A stretch of DNA of 55,206 bases from an uncultured Pedobacter sp. (GCF_913776295.1 NZ_CAJYOJ010000061.1:1-55206); one strand, 5' to 3'. Shown: positions 1 to 8,374, numbered from the stretch's first letter. Notes: generated by a model not told the origin, from the sequence alone. Numbers and translations are program-made.

Positions 1-7
1 GTCCGAA

Positions 8-126
8 AAATTTGTTAGGCCGGACTTAAGTAGAACGGAGACCCAGTGCGAAGGCCTTGTTGGATGGAAATGCATATTTCATAAGTATTTAACTATCAAA
101 TAATTACAAAATAACGTCAATGGTAG
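8..126 (+). repeat. Left copy of 119-nt inverted repeat at window ends
   Basis: This block matches the reverse complement of 55088-55206 over 119 nt without a gap. By eye about 106 positions agree. The outer 31 nt are identical, followed by a second identical stretch (AGTGCGAAGGCCTTGTT) and a conserved inner end (AACGTCAATGGTAG). Weaker similarity continues inward to about 145 with a 2-nt offset. It contains no open frame. The likely reading is a dispersed intergenic repeat at which the sequence was cut or the assembly stopped. Terminal repeats of a mobile element are less likely because the interior is housekeeping. Confidence 0.85.
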
Positions 127-218
127 CGCAGCGAAGGATCTTTTGTAATTTAAATCTCAAAGGAGTGTAGCCCAAAAAAGGTCATTTGAAGAGCAATTAC
201 AGAAGCTCTTTCTAATGT

Positions 219-353
219 TCATCCTGCTTTCCATTTCAAGTCCTGGCTGCGCTGTGGGCTTTCCATTTCAATCAGGTCTAAAATGGCAGTATCTTTGCTG
301 TTATTAAAGGGGTGAATAGCATAGTCTGTCAATATGTAGGTGTTTTTCGCCAT
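219..353 (-). other. Short open frame, possible gene remnant
   Basis: A 44-codon frame starting MAKNTYILTDYAIHPF lies in the otherwise non-coding first 850 nt. Its N-terminal 30 residues have protein-like composition. The last dozen residues run through repeat-like DNA (the flank holds two copies of CTTTCCATTTCAA). I do not recognise a family. It could be a degraded gene whose 3' end was replaced by repeat sequence, or chance. The rest of 127-799 shows only palindromic repeat pieces. Confidence 0.2.
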
Positions 354-652
354 CACACAGCCCCGAATAGTATTGCTGGCTTAGCCACCTAAACCCGGAT
401 CGAAGTGGTTCCGATGCTTACCGGTGACTTACCCGTTATTGGATCAATCCACATTAGAAGGAATGGAGAGCGGGACTGCAGCAACCTAAACGCATCTGCA
501 TCTGATTTCCAAAAAAGGAAGTCAGTTTTTTAATAATATGCTGAGTCGCGATGTTAGAGGGGTTTGAGAAGTCGTTCTGACCCGGTAGCTACTTGAATTC
601 ATTTAACGAACTATTTTGTCAAAAAGATGAGACTGTCATAAGTACAAAAATC

Positions 653-719
653 GTCATCCTGAACTTGTTGAAAGGCCTTGATAATGCCTTTTAGGGCGTT
701 TCGACAGGCTCAACGTGAC
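653..719. repeat. Dispersed palindromic (REP-like) element
   Basis: The left arm GTCATCCTGAACTTGTTGAAA and the reverse complement of the right arm (699-719) pair imperfectly, about 15 of 21 positions, around a short centre. This is the 'cgtcatcctgaac...gacaggctcaacgtgac' type of intergenic palindrome, a different subfamily from the GTCATTTCGA elements further along. Confidence 0.6.
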
Positions 720-799
720 AAAATACAGATGAAGTACAAGTGATAATATGGCCCTATGACGAACTGCCTGAGATAATGGTAGTAAAAATGTCTTTAAAC

Positions 800-827
800 A
801 AAAAAAGATCATCTTTCAATGATCTTT
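800..827 (-). terminator. Intrinsic terminator of the TPR gene
   Basis: A 9-bp stem (AAAGATCAT / ATGATCTTT) with a 6-nt loop is followed on the minus strand by a run of T. It lies 25 nt after the stop codon of the gene at 852. Confidence 0.8.
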
Positions 828-851
828 CCTGTAAATATGTTTGGTCGGTTT

Positions 852-1517
852 TTATTTAACTTTTTCCTGTGCTCTTGCAATGTAAGCATCAATTAATTGT
901 GCTTCTGCACTCTCCGGATATTGTGTTTTTACTTTGGTATAAGCTTCAACCGCACCTTTATAATCATTTTGGCTTTCGTTAACCAATCCTAATTTTTTTA
1001 AGAACATTGGTGAAGTAAATTTACTTGCTTTATCGGCAGCTTTTTTATAATAGGTAGACGCTTGTTTATAATCTTTCAATTCGCTGTAGGCATCGCCTAA
1101 CAGGCCTAAAGCCAATGGGTCTGCAACCGGGCTTCCGGTAGCGCTGTATTTGCTCAAAGCCTCAATTGCTTGTTTGTATTCGCCTTTGCGTAAGTAGATG
1201 CCACCTAAATAAAGGTTAGCCAGGTTTGCCGACTTGGTGTTATCATATTCCTTTGCAATCTGCTCGAAGCCTGGGTAGCCACCTTCGCCTTTAACTGCTC
1301 TGTTCGATAATGAATCTACTCCAACAAATTGTTCTGCTTTGTACATTTTGCTGGCGGCTTCCTCAGCACGACCTTTTAAATACACGCCTTGATACCAAAG
1401 ATATATTAACACTAATAAAACTACAGCACCTGCGATAAACAGTAAGCTCTTATTATTCTCTTGTAAAAATGAACCTTTTTTAGTTGGTTGAATTGTCTGG
1501 TTATCTGTTGTAGACAT
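852..1517 (-). CDS. Membrane-anchored tetratricopeptide repeat protein
   Basis: 221 aa. A basic, Gln/Asn-rich cytoplasmic N-terminus is followed by one membrane segment at about residues 25-43, then an alpha-helical region with TPR-type repeats from about 95 to the end (for example the helices around GEYKQAIEAL, KDYKQASTYY and NDYKGAVEAY). This N-in single-span plus TPR layout resembles YfgM-type proteins that assist the Sec translocon or envelope folding, but sequence alone does not give that role. The ATG has a well-formed promoter upstream (1542-1571) and its own terminator, so it is probably monocistronic. Confidence 0.8.
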   Translation of the reverse strand: MSTTDNQTIQPTKKGSFLQENNKSLLFIAGAVVLLVLIYLWYQGVYLKGRAEEAASKMYKAEQFVGVDSLSNRAVKGEGGYPGFEQIAKEYDNTKSANLANLYLGGIYLRKGEYKQAIEALSKYSATGSPVADPLALGLLGDAYSELKDYKQASTYYKKAADKASKFTSPMFLKKLGLVNESQNDYKGAVEAYTKVKTQYPESAEAQLIDAYIARAQEKVK

Positions 1518-1541
1518 GTTTGTTTAAAAAATTTAAGATTG

Positions 1542-1571
1542 CAAAAATACATTTTTCAATCAAAGTATCAA
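1542..1571 (-). promoter_or_regulatory. Bacteroidota-type promoter of the TPR gene
   Basis: On the minus strand a TTG (-33) is followed after 19 nt by TATTTTTG, matching the TAnnTTTG -7 element. The start codon lies 24 nt downstream of the -7 box. Confidence 0.6.
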
Positions 1572-1641
1572 CCTTTATTTTGAAGTATTTAATTAAACAT
1601 TAGTTGTTTAGGGTTCCATAATTGCAAAATTGTCGTGATCA

Positions 1642-2049
1642 TTAACGTAACAAGCTGATTAGTGTATTAAACCAGGTTTGGTTATCGCTAAAAATACCGG
1701 TATGGTTAATTACCAGGTATACGGTTTGGCTTTCAGAGCGGCTCACAATGGATTTGATTCTGATCGGCTGCCAGAATGCACCAAAGTTTCTGGCTGATGA
1801 AGCCGGAAATAAATCGTCGAAACCCATATAAACCTCTTCTATATGGGATAACGGAAGTTCCAATTGTTCATCTCCGGTAATAAAGATTCCATTAGAGGCT
1901 AATAAAATCTCACCCTCGTGATTGTGAACGGGCTTTAAAAATGAAAATAGACCTGCGATTTTTTTAATCCAGCTCGAATTTTTATCGTTGTTTAGTTCAT
2001 GATCATAAGACCATAGAACATTTCCTTCTAACATTTTTTGTGCAACCAT
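1642..2049 (-). CDS. Conserved-type hypothetical protein
   Basis: 135 aa from the ATG at 2049. A longer frame would need a TTG at 2076. No signal peptide or membrane segment. The sequence alternates short hydrophobic strands (GEILLASNGIFIT, TVYLVINHTGIF) with charged turns, as in a small beta-rich domain. The pattern 'gene product reporting an intrinsic property, then IEEVYMGFDDLF' is somewhat like bacterial PH-type domains, but I cannot assign a family. It is divergent from recF with about 105 nt between the two starts. Confidence 0.6.
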   Translation of the reverse strand: MVAQKMLEGNVLWSYDHELNNDKNSSWIKKIAGLFSFLKPVHNHEGEILLASNGIFITGDEQLELPLSHIEEVYMGFDDLFPASSARNFGAFWQPIRIKSIVSRSESQTVYLVINHTGIFSDNQTWFNTLISLLR

Positions 2050-2136
2050 TATTTTCTCGTTGAGATGAAAGTACAATTTTTTTAAATGTTATTAACGTTA
2101 ATTTTAAACAATGGGTTTTAAGAAGCTAAAAAAGGG

Positions 2137-2144
2137 TAAATTTG
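2137..2144 (+). promoter_or_regulatory. -7 box upstream of recF
   Basis: TAAATTTG matches TAnnTTTG and ends 10 nt before the recF ATG. The -33 element is not obvious. Confidence 0.45.
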
Positions 2145-2154
2145 TGACATATTT

Positions 2155-3258
2155 ATGTGGTTAAAAAATATTACCCTTCTAAATTTTAAGAACTATACAG
2201 ATGCAGACCTCCATTTCTCGGAAACTGTAAACGTATTTACAGGTAATAATGGCGCCGGCAAAACGAATATGCTTGATGCGATTCACTACCTGTGCCTGTG
2301 TAAAAGTTACTTTAATCCCATCGATAGCCAGCAGATTAAAGCCAGTGAAGAGGTTTTTATGATTCAGGGCGATTTTGACCGCAATGAAAAAAACGAAAAA
2401 ATTTCCTGTGGTGTAAAGCGAAATCAGAAAAAACAATTTAAGCGCAATAAGAAAGAATATGAAAAACTGGCCGATCATATCGGCCTCTTTCCGGTAGTGA
2501 TGGTTTCTCCCTATGATGTAAATCTGATTATGGAAGGTAGTGAAGAACGGAGAAAGTTTATCGATAACGTCATTTCGCAGACCGATGCACATTACCTGGA
2601 TCAGCTGATTACCTACAACCGTATTTTGTTGAACCGGAATGCTTTGCTTAAACAGATTGCCATTACCAGAAAATATGATCCTACACTGCTCGAAATTTTA
2701 GATGAACAGTTGGTGATGGCCGGCAATAAGATATTTACGGTCCGTAAAGCTTTTATGGATGAGTTTATTCCGCTATTTAATCAATACTATACTTATCTTA
2801 CCGAAAACAAGGAAACTGTAGAGCTGAACTATCAATCGCGATTGAATGATGCAACTTTTGAAGAATTGTTGAAAAAATCGGTAGAAAAAGACCGCGTACT
2901 GGAGCGGACCACAACTGGTATCCATAAAGATGAACTGGCTTTTGTCATCAGCGGTATGCCGTTAAAAAAGTTCGGTTCTCAGGGGCAGCAAAAGTCTTTT
3001 TTAATTGCCTTAAAATTAGCACAATATGCCTATCTGGCTAAAAATAAAGGTTTTAAACCTTTGCTTTTGTTGGATGATATTTTTGATAAGCTCGATGATA
3101 ACCGCGTTCAAAAACTCATGCAAATGGTTTCACATCATGATTTTGGACAGATATTTATTACCGATACCGGAAAGGAAAGAGTAAAATCAATTTTTGAAAA
3201 GATCGAAGTTGATGTAACTTTGTTCGAAGTAGATAACGGAAACATACAAAATGCGTAA
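2155..3258 (+). CDS. recF: DNA replication/repair protein RecF
   Basis: 367 aa, the usual RecF length. It is an SMC-like ABC ATPase that loads RecA at gapped DNA together with RecO and RecR. Visible are the N-terminal LKNITLLNFKNY strand, Walker A GNNGAGKT (residues 30-37), the ABC signature FGSQGQQKS (about 275-283) and Walker B LLLLDDIFDKLD (about 303-314). No residue of these motifs is missing. The stop codon overlaps the next gene by 8 nt, so the two are probably cotranscribed and translationally coupled. Confidence 0.97.
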   Translation: MWLKNITLLNFKNYTDADLHFSETVNVFTGNNGAGKTNMLDAIHYLCLCKSYFNPIDSQQIKASEEVFMIQGDFDRNEKNEKISCGVKRNQKKQFKRNKKEYEKLADHIGLFPVVMVSPYDVNLIMEGSEERRKFIDNVISQTDAHYLDQLITYNRILLNRNALLKQIAITRKYDPTLLEILDEQLVMAGNKIFTVRKAFMDEFIPLFNQYYTYLTENKETVELNYQSRLNDATFEELLKKSVEKDRVLERTTTGIHKDELAFVISGMPLKKFGSQGQQKSFLIALKLAQYAYLAKNKGFKPLLLLDDIFDKLDDNRVQKLMQMVSHHDFGQIFITDTGKERVKSIFEKIEVDVTLFEVDNGNIQNA

Positions 3259-3541
3259 ACCCAATGATGTTACCTTAAAAGATGCGATCAGCAAAATGCT
3301 GGATGTGTATCGGTTGCGCCGTAAATTTGATGAAACCTCAATTTTATCTATCTGGCCAGAAATTATGGGGACTGCGATTGCCAACAGAACCAAGCAAATT
3401 TATATTCACGATAGAAGACTGTTTTTGAGGATAGAATCATCCGTAATCAAAAATGAACTGATCATGGTGAGACAGGGAATCATTCAGAAGTTGAATGAGC
3501 ACGCCGGAAGCGAGGTAATTACCGAAATGGTGTTTTTATAA
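3251..3541 (+). CDS. DUF721 (DciA-like) protein
   Basis: 96 aa with the DUF721 pattern: LKDAISKMLDVYRLRRKFDE, then a W-P pair ('SIWPEIMG'), then an 'IHDRRLFLRIESSVIKNEL' strand-helix segment. DUF721 contains the DciA replicative-helicase operators, so a role at the helicase or fork is plausible but inferred. The gene overlaps the 3' end of recF by 8 nt, an arrangement I know as common in Bacteroidota. A terminator follows. Confidence 0.85.
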   Translation: MRKPNDVTLKDAISKMLDVYRLRRKFDETSILSIWPEIMGTAIANRTKQIYIHDRRLFLRIESSVIKNELIMVRQGIIQKLNEHAGSEVITEMVFL

Positions 3542-3549
3542 GGCATATA

Positions 3550-3581
3550 AAAGGGCAAAAGTTTAAAATTTCTGCCCTTTA
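3550..3581 (+). terminator. Terminator after recF-DUF721
   Basis: The stem AAGGGCA / TGCCCTT with an AT-rich loop is followed by TT/AT-rich sequence, 10 nt after the DUF721 stop codon. Confidence 0.65.
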
Positions 3582-3604
3582 TATTCAATAGGGATGATCT
3601 TCCC

Positions 3605-3639
3605 GACTAAGGAATATAGACTTAGGACTCAAGACTAAA
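3605..3639. repeat. Heptad array A (5 units)
   Basis: Five consecutive 7-nt units of the form GA(C/A)Tnnn, such as GACTTAG, GACTCAA and GACTAAA, run up to the stop codon of the convergent small lipoprotein gene. The period is exact and the sequence is not. This is the same structure as at 28788 and 48847. Confidence 0.6.
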
Positions 3640-3822
3640 CTAACCCCGGCCTCCGCCAAATATCTTGGCCAAAATCCAGATCACCAGCGCAACCACCACT
3701 ACCACTACAATTACGCCTACCCAAACGCCGGCTTTAAAGATACCTTCTACCAGTTCACAACTGCTTAAGGTGGTGCATAAAAATGCAATCAGTACTAAAG
3801 GGAATGCTTTTTTCATATTCAT
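3640..3822 (-). CDS. Small lipoprotein with C-terminal membrane helix
   Basis: 60 aa. A lipoprotein signal peptide ends in the lipobox LSSC (Cys at about residue 22). A very hydrophobic Val/Ile stretch (about 33-54) and a Gly-rich tail GGGRG follow. Either of two in-frame ATGs (3822, 3816) could be used. Short proteins of this build are common in Bacteroidota and are sometimes mislabelled as cytidylyltransferases. There is no room here for an enzyme. Function unknown. Confidence 0.65.
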   Translation of the reverse strand: MNMKKAFPLVLIAFLCTTLSSCELVEGIFKAGVWVGVIVVVVVVALVIWILAKIFGGGRG

Positions 3823-3954
3823 GTTAATTTGTAATAGCTAACATTGAATACTCAGGAAAGTTTTAATAAATTCCCAGATTCGCCTTGCTAAACTTGTTTT
3901 AGCATCATTAAATGTGATGTCAGATGTTTCCACCTGACATCAGAAGGCCGTTTT

Positions 3955-4563
3955 TAAATGTGGTGTCAGATGTTACCATCTGATACGATGTAAAGTCGTT
4001 TTTTTAGGTAACTGTGATTTTACTGGTGTCGATGCCTCCATTTGATTAATTCAGTAGATTTCTCGACTTCGTTTCACTCCGCTCGAAATGACGGACTAAG
4101 GATTATTCTAAAAAAAATCGTCATGCCTTGCTGCTTGCGCTCCTGAATGACGATTTTAAATGTGGTGTCAGATGTTACCATCTGATACGATGTAAAGTCG
4201 TTTTTTAGGTAACTGTGATTTTAGTGGTGTGGATGCCTCCATTTGATTAATTCAGTAGATTTCTCGACTTCGTTTTACTCCGCTCGAAATGACGGACTAA
4301 GGATTATTCTAAAAAAAAATCGTCATCCCTTGATGCTTGCGCTGCCTGAATGATGATTTTAAATGTGGTGTCAGATGTTACCATCTGATACGATGTAAAG
4401 TCGTTTTTGTAGGTAACTGTGATTTTGGTCGTGTCGATGCCTCCATTTGGTTAATTCAGTAGATTTCTCGACTTCGTTTCACTCCGCTCGAAATGACGGA
4501 CTAAGGATTATTCTTAAAAAAAAATCGTCATCCCTTGCTGCTTGCGCTCCTGAATGACGATTT
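3955..4563. repeat. Three tandem copies of a 203-nt repeat
   Basis: Units begin at 3955, 4157 and 4360 (spacing 202 and 203 nt) and are nearly identical. Each holds three palindromic modules: a TCAGATGTTACCATCTGA hairpin, a half of the dispersed TCGACTTCG...CGAAATGACGG element, and an AATCGTCAT...ATGACGATT hairpin. A degenerate fourth start of the first module lies at 3911-3941. No open frame. This fills the 800-nt gap between the lipoprotein and FKBP genes; 4564-4628 shows nothing more. Confidence 0.9.
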
Positions 4564-4628
4564 TGGTGATCTAGCTGAGATGTCACACGTTACATTTTCC
4601 GTTTTACATGCTCCATCTTCCTTTTAAT

Positions 4629-5402
4629 CTATTTTCCGTTCACTTTTAACAGCTCTACTTCAAAAATCAAAGTGCTGTAAGGCGGAATATCCTGTCCTGC
4701 ACCACGTTCGCCATAGGCCAGGTTGTACGGGATAAAGAATTTGTATTTTGAACCTGCCGGCATCAGTTGTACACCTTCTGTCCATCCCGGAATCACGCGG
4801 TTTAGCGGGAAAGAAATCGGCTCGCCTCTGTCGTAAGAGCTGTCAAATTGTTTTCCATTTAATAAGGTGCCTTTATAATGTACCAGTACCGAATCGGTAG
4901 CCTGTGGTTTAACGCCGGTACCGGCAGTTAAAACCTCATATTGTAGGCCACTCGCAGTGGTTTGTACACCCGCACGTTTTTTGTTCTGTTCTAAGAAATC
5001 TTGTCCTTCTTTCATAATTGGTGCATATTTAATTTTGTTTGCAGCTTCTTCAGCTTTGTTTTTTATGGATGATGCCTTTGTGATCGCTTCGCTTATACAT
5101 TGTTGGGCCTGCTGTTGCGTTAACAAAACCTCATTGCCGGTAAATGCATCTTTCAGGCCTTTTAACAATACATCGTAATTTAAGGTAGAAAGGCCGGTTG
5201 TTTTTAAACTGGCTCCGATTGATGTGCCAAAAGCGTAACTGGTGGAGTCTAAGGCCGATTTTAAGCCACCCATTTTCAAAGTTGATGTTTTGGTTACTGC
5301 GGTCGTTTTTTTTACAGCTGGTTTTTTTGCTGCTGTTTTGGTTTGCGCATAAGATGCACCAGCGATACCAGATAAACATACCGCTAATAAAATTCGTTTC
5401 AT
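4629..5402 (-). CDS. FKBP-type peptidyl-prolyl isomerase, secreted
   Basis: 257 aa. The signal peptide (about 1-19, ending SYAQ) is followed by a Lys/Thr/Ala linker, an FKBP N-terminal dimerisation domain (about 45-140: SYAFGTSIGASLK...) and a C-terminal FKBP domain (about 145-255). The rotamase pocket is intact: VHYKGTLLNGKQFDSSYDRG, the VIPGW motif, LAYGERG, and STLIFEVEL. This is the FkpA/Mip architecture, a periplasmic isomerase and chaperone. It is convergent with nothing and faces the repeat block downstream. The palindrome 5485-5516 separates it from ndk. Confidence 0.93.
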   Translation of the reverse strand: MKRILLAVCLSGIAGASYAQTKTAAKKPAVKKTTAVTKTSTLKMGGLKSALDSTSYAFGTSIGASLKTTGLSTLNYDVLLKGLKDAFTGNEVLLTQQQAQQCISEAITKASSIKNKAEEAANKIKYAPIMKEGQDFLEQNKKRAGVQTTASGLQYEVLTAGTGVKPQATDSVLVHYKGTLLNGKQFDSSYDRGEPISFPLNRVIPGWTEGVQLMPAGSKYKFFIPYNLAYGERGAGQDIPPYSTLIFEVELLKVNGK

Positions 5403-5484
5403 TGTTTGTTTTATGTTGTAATTAATTCCAGCAGTTATAACTGATGGATCATATTTAAGGCCGAAAGATACAAAATAGATAAAA

Positions 5485-5516
5485 CAATAAAACCCCGAAT
5501 ATTCGGGGTTTTATTG
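5485..5516 (-). terminator. Perfect 32-nt palindrome, terminator of ndk
   Basis: A fully self-complementary 32-nt sequence centred between AACCCCGAAT and ATTCGGGGTT, with A-rich and T-rich outer arms. It works as a bidirectional intrinsic terminator. It lies 20 nt after the ndk stop codon and upstream of the FKBP gene on the same strand, so those two are probably separate transcripts. Confidence 0.85.
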
Positions 5517-5536
5517 TAAATTTTTTGTGTTGGCAG

Positions 5537-5956
5537 TTAGAAACGTTCGTCTGCTTTGAAGAAGAAGTTACCTTCAATTTCTGCATTTTCATCAGAATCT
5601 GATCCGTGAACCGCGTTTGCATCAATCGATTTTGCATATTTCTGACGGATTGTACCTTCAGCAGCTTCAGCCGGGTTCGTAGCGCCGATCAGTTTTCTGA
5701 AATCTTCGATTGCATTGTCTTTTTCTAAAATAGCGGCAACAATTGGTCCTGAAGACATAAAGCTTACTAAATCTTTATAAAACGGGCGCTCAGCATGAAC
5801 GGCATAGAACTGACCAGCAGTTTCGGCTGTAAGTTTGGTATATTTTAATGCAATGATTTTGAAACCAGCATTAGTAATGTCGTTAATGATTGATCCAATA
5901 TGGCCATTTGCTACTGCATCAGGCTTAATCATGGTAAAAGTTCTGTTCGTGCTCAT
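5537..5956 (-). CDS. ndk: Nucleoside-diphosphate kinase
   Basis: 139 aa, normal length. It transfers the gamma-phosphate between nucleoside triphosphates and diphosphates through a phospho-histidine. Visible are [11 protein letters not shown] (Lys11), the ERPFY loop and the active-site NAVHGSDS with His117. The family more often has 'N-(A/L)-(I/V)-H-G-S-D', so this is canonical. It has a promoter at 5982-6012 and a strong terminator. Confidence 0.97.
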   Translation of the reverse strand: MSTNRTFTMIKPDAVANGHIGSIINDITNAGFKIIALKYTKLTAETAGQFYAVHAERPFYKDLVSFMSSGPIVAAILEKDNAIEDFRKLIGATNPAEAAEGTIRQKYAKSIDANAVHGSDSDENAEIEGNFFFKADERF

Positions 5957-5981
5957 CGTGTTTTGATATCAATTTTTTTTG

Positions 5982-6012
5982 CAAAACTACGTTTTAATTG
6001 ATGAATAATCAA
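5982..6012 (-). promoter_or_regulatory. Promoter of ndk
   Basis: On the minus strand TTG, 20 nt, then TAGTTTTG. The -7 box ends 25 nt before the ndk ATG. Confidence 0.6.
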
Positions 6013-6106
6013 TAAACCGCTCAGCTTACTATTCCGAATATTTATATATCTTTTAAAATACGGGCAGGCACACCCTAAAATCTTTAAATCCTAATCAAAA
6101 TTTACT

Positions 6107-6114
6107 TAGCTTTG
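6107..6114 (+). promoter_or_regulatory. -7 box upstream of nrnA
   Basis: TAGCTTTG matches TAnnTTTG exactly, 14 nt before the ATG. The -33 element is weak. Confidence 0.5.
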
Positions 6115-6128
6115 CAGCGCAAAAATAT

Positions 6129-7139
6129 ATGCTTACACTAACTGAATTAAAAACATTATTGGCTACGCCACAACGTATTGTGATCACTACGCATCACAAG
6201 CCTGATGGTGATGCGATGGGATCATCCCTGGGTTTGTATGGATTTTTAATTCAGAAAGGCCACCATGTTAAAGTAATTACCCCAACGGATTATCCTACTT
6301 TTTTGCATTGGATGCCAAATAACAGCGATGTAATTATTTTTACAGAAGCACAGGAAAAGGCTGCACAACTGGTGGATGAAGCCTCACTCATATTTTGCCT
6401 TGATTTTAATACCTTAAGCCGTATTAATGAATTAGGGGAATTAGTTAGGGCTGCCGGTGCTAAAAAAATTATGATCGATCATCATCTGGAACCAGAAGAT
6501 TTTGACGATTACCGTCATTGGGATATCAATGCCTGTGCTGCCGCACAATTGGTTTATGATTTTATTGTGAACCAGTTACAGGATGGCGAGTTGATTAATA
6601 AAGATGTAGCTTCTTGTCTGTACACAGGAATCATGACCGATTCGGGATCTTTCCGCTTCTCATCAGCAACAGCTGAAGTATATCGCATTGCGGCAAATCT
6701 GATTGATCTGGGGGCCGACCAATCGAAAATACATGAATTGGTATACGATAACTCCAGCGAAAACAGATTACGTTTTTTGGGCTACTGCCTATCTAATAAA
6801 CTGGAGGTGTTAAGAGATTACAATACCGCCATTATTTCGGTTACAAAAGAAGAATTGGCGCAATACCACAGCATTACCGGCGATACGGAAGGCGTGGTAA
6901 ACTATGCGCTGTCCATTAACGGCATCCGTTTAGCCGCTTTAATCATAGAACGTACTGATAAAGTTAAATTATCGGTAAGGTCTACAGGCGATTTCCCAGC
7001 CAATGAAATCTGTAAGAAATACTTTAATGGCGGTGGGCATAGAAATGCGGCCGGTGGTGCATCTGAAAAACCTTTAGCTGATGTAGTGAACGAATTTAAA
7101 TCGATATTAGCAGAATACAAAGAACAACTGATAGCTTAG
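6129..7139 (+). CDS. nrnA: DHH-family oligoribonuclease/pAp phosphatase (NrnA-like)
   Basis: 336 aa. The N-terminal DHH phosphoesterase domain shows HHKPDGDAMGSS (residues 22-33), IDHH (about 118-121) and GIMTDSGSFRFSSAT. The C-terminal DHHA1 substrate-binding domain ends with GGGHRNAAGG (about 301-310). The family degrades nano-RNA (2-5 nt) and dephosphorylates pAp from sulfate assimilation. The gene is followed after 47 nt by an FKBP-like lipoprotein gene on the same strand. Confidence 0.93.
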   Translation: MLTLTELKTLLATPQRIVITTHHKPDGDAMGSSLGLYGFLIQKGHHVKVITPTDYPTFLHWMPNNSDVIIFTEAQEKAAQLVDEASLIFCLDFNTLSRINELGELVRAAGAKKIMIDHHLEPEDFDDYRHWDINACAAAQLVYDFIVNQLQDGELINKDVASCLYTGIMTDSGSFRFSSATAEVYRIAANLIDLGADQSKIHELVYDNSSENRLRFLGYCLSNKLEVLRDYNTAIISVTKEELAQYHSITGDTEGVVNYALSINGIRLAALIIERTDKVKLSVRSTGDFPANEICKKYFNGGGHRNAAGGASEKPLADVVNEFKSILAEYKEQLIA

Positions 7140-7186
7140 AAACAAAGAAATAAAACAATAGAAATTTTAAAAAGTCAAATTAATAA

Positions 7187-8182
7187 ATGAAAAAGGGAAT
7201 TATTATTCTAGCGGCAGCCACTTTAGGTTTAGCAGCATGTAAACAAGAAAAAAAAGGAGCTGGTGGCTTATTGTATACGATCCATCACTCGGCAGGTAAC
7301 GAAAAAATCAAGGAAGGCGATATCGTTAAAATGAATTTTATTCAAAAAAATGATAAAGATTCGATTTTAGCAAATAGCTTCGAAAGTGAAACGCCTGCAC
7401 TTTTTCCTGCGCAGAAAAAAATGTACGCCGGCGATATGAACGACGTTTTAACATTATTTGGAGAAGGCGATAGTGCAACGTTTAAAATAAATTTAGATAC
7501 TATGGCATTTCATAGTAAACAACCTAAACCAGAGCAGTTCAAAAATGATAAATACTGGACTTTTACCGTAAAAATCGAAAAAGTATTTAAGAAAAAAGCT
7601 GGTGAAGCTGATTCTACTTTTAACAAACGCGCTCAGGAATTTTTCCAGGCTGATTATAAAGCAACTTCTGAAAAAAAGAAAGCTGCCGAGCCTGCTAAAT
7701 TAAAAGCTTACTTAGAAGATACTAAACTGGCTACTAAAACAACTGCAAGCGGTTTACACTATATTATCGAAAATCCGGGAAGTGCAGAAAAACCAGCTTT
7801 AGGTGATACTGTATTAATTGAATATACTGGTAGGGTAACTAAAAAAGGAAAAGACGGTAAATACAAAATCTTCGATACCAGTGATGAGAAACTGGCTAAA
7901 GCAGAAAACGAATTTAAACCAGGTAAACCTTACGGCCCGCAAAAAATGCCGGTTGGTGGTACAATTCCAGGATTTACTGAAGCTTTACAATTAATTGGCA
8001 AAGGTGGTAAAATTAAAGTGATTATCCCTTCTAACTTAGGTTATGGCGAACAGGGCGCACCACAAGTAGGTATCATGCCTTTTAGCCCAATTGCTTTCGA
8101 TTTAGAAATTAAAGATATTATCAAAGGAAAACCAGCCTCAGCTACTTCAGCTACAGGAACGACCGCTCCGGTTAAAAAGTAA
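7187..8182 (+). CDS. FKBP-type isomerase lipoprotein 1
   Basis: 331 aa. Lipoprotein signal with lipobox LAAC (Cys about residue 18). A degenerate N-terminal FKBP-like half (about 35-145: EGDIVKMNFIQKND...WTFTVKIEKVF) is joined by a charged helix to a C-terminal FKBP domain (about 185-315). The C-terminal pocket is mostly kept (EYTGRV, FDTS, TIPGF, LGYGEQG, FDLEI), with Phe in place of the usual Trp of IPGW. The Ala/Thr/Ser tail looks unstructured. Probably an outer-membrane or periplasmic folding factor. The next gene is a paralogue in tandem. Confidence 0.9.
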   Translation: MKKGIIILAAATLGLAACKQEKKGAGGLLYTIHHSAGNEKIKEGDIVKMNFIQKNDKDSILANSFESETPALFPAQKKMYAGDMNDVLTLFGEGDSATFKINLDTMAFHSKQPKPEQFKNDKYWTFTVKIEKVFKKKAGEADSTFNKRAQEFFQADYKATSEKKKAAEPAKLKAYLEDTKLATKTTASGLHYIIENPGSAEKPALGDTVLIEYTGRVTKKGKDGKYKIFDTSDEKLAKAENEFKPGKPYGPQKMPVGGTIPGFTEALQLIGKGGKIKVIIPSNLGYGEQGAPQVGIMPFSPIAFDLEIKDIIKGKPASATSATGTTAPVKK

Positions 8183-8199
8183 TTTCTCAACTATATTTT

Positions 8200-8236
8200 A
8201 AATCCTGCTTATTCATTTAAGCAGGATTTTTTTTGC
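8200..8236 (+). terminator. Terminator after lipoprotein 1
   Basis: Stem AAATCCTGCTT / AAGCAGGATTT with an 8-nt loop, followed by a T run. Confidence 0.85.
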
Positions 8237-8300
8237 CTTTTTTATGACGCTGAACAAAGAAATAATATCTTACAAAGATGCTCAAAGACTTATTATAGCC

Positions 8301-8308
8301 TATCTTTG
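8301..8308 (+). promoter_or_regulatory. -7 box upstream of lipoprotein 2
   Basis: TATCTTTG matches TAnnTTTG, 66 nt before the ATG. It indicates that the two FKBP paralogues are transcribed separately, in agreement with the terminator between them. Confidence 0.5.
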
Positions 8309-8374
8309 TATGATCAGATAAAGTAGCTTGCGATCCAAAAATGGATTTCAGGTGAATTTTAATTAATATATTAA

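Noticed and set aside
1..851. tRNA or small stable RNA genes in the window-end gap
   Set aside because: I looked for T-loop and cloverleaf patterns on both strands and found only palindromic repeats. A covariance-model search would be decisive.
3955..4563. CRISPR array
   Set aside because: Only three units of 203 nt, identical throughout with no variable spacers, and no cas genes nearby.
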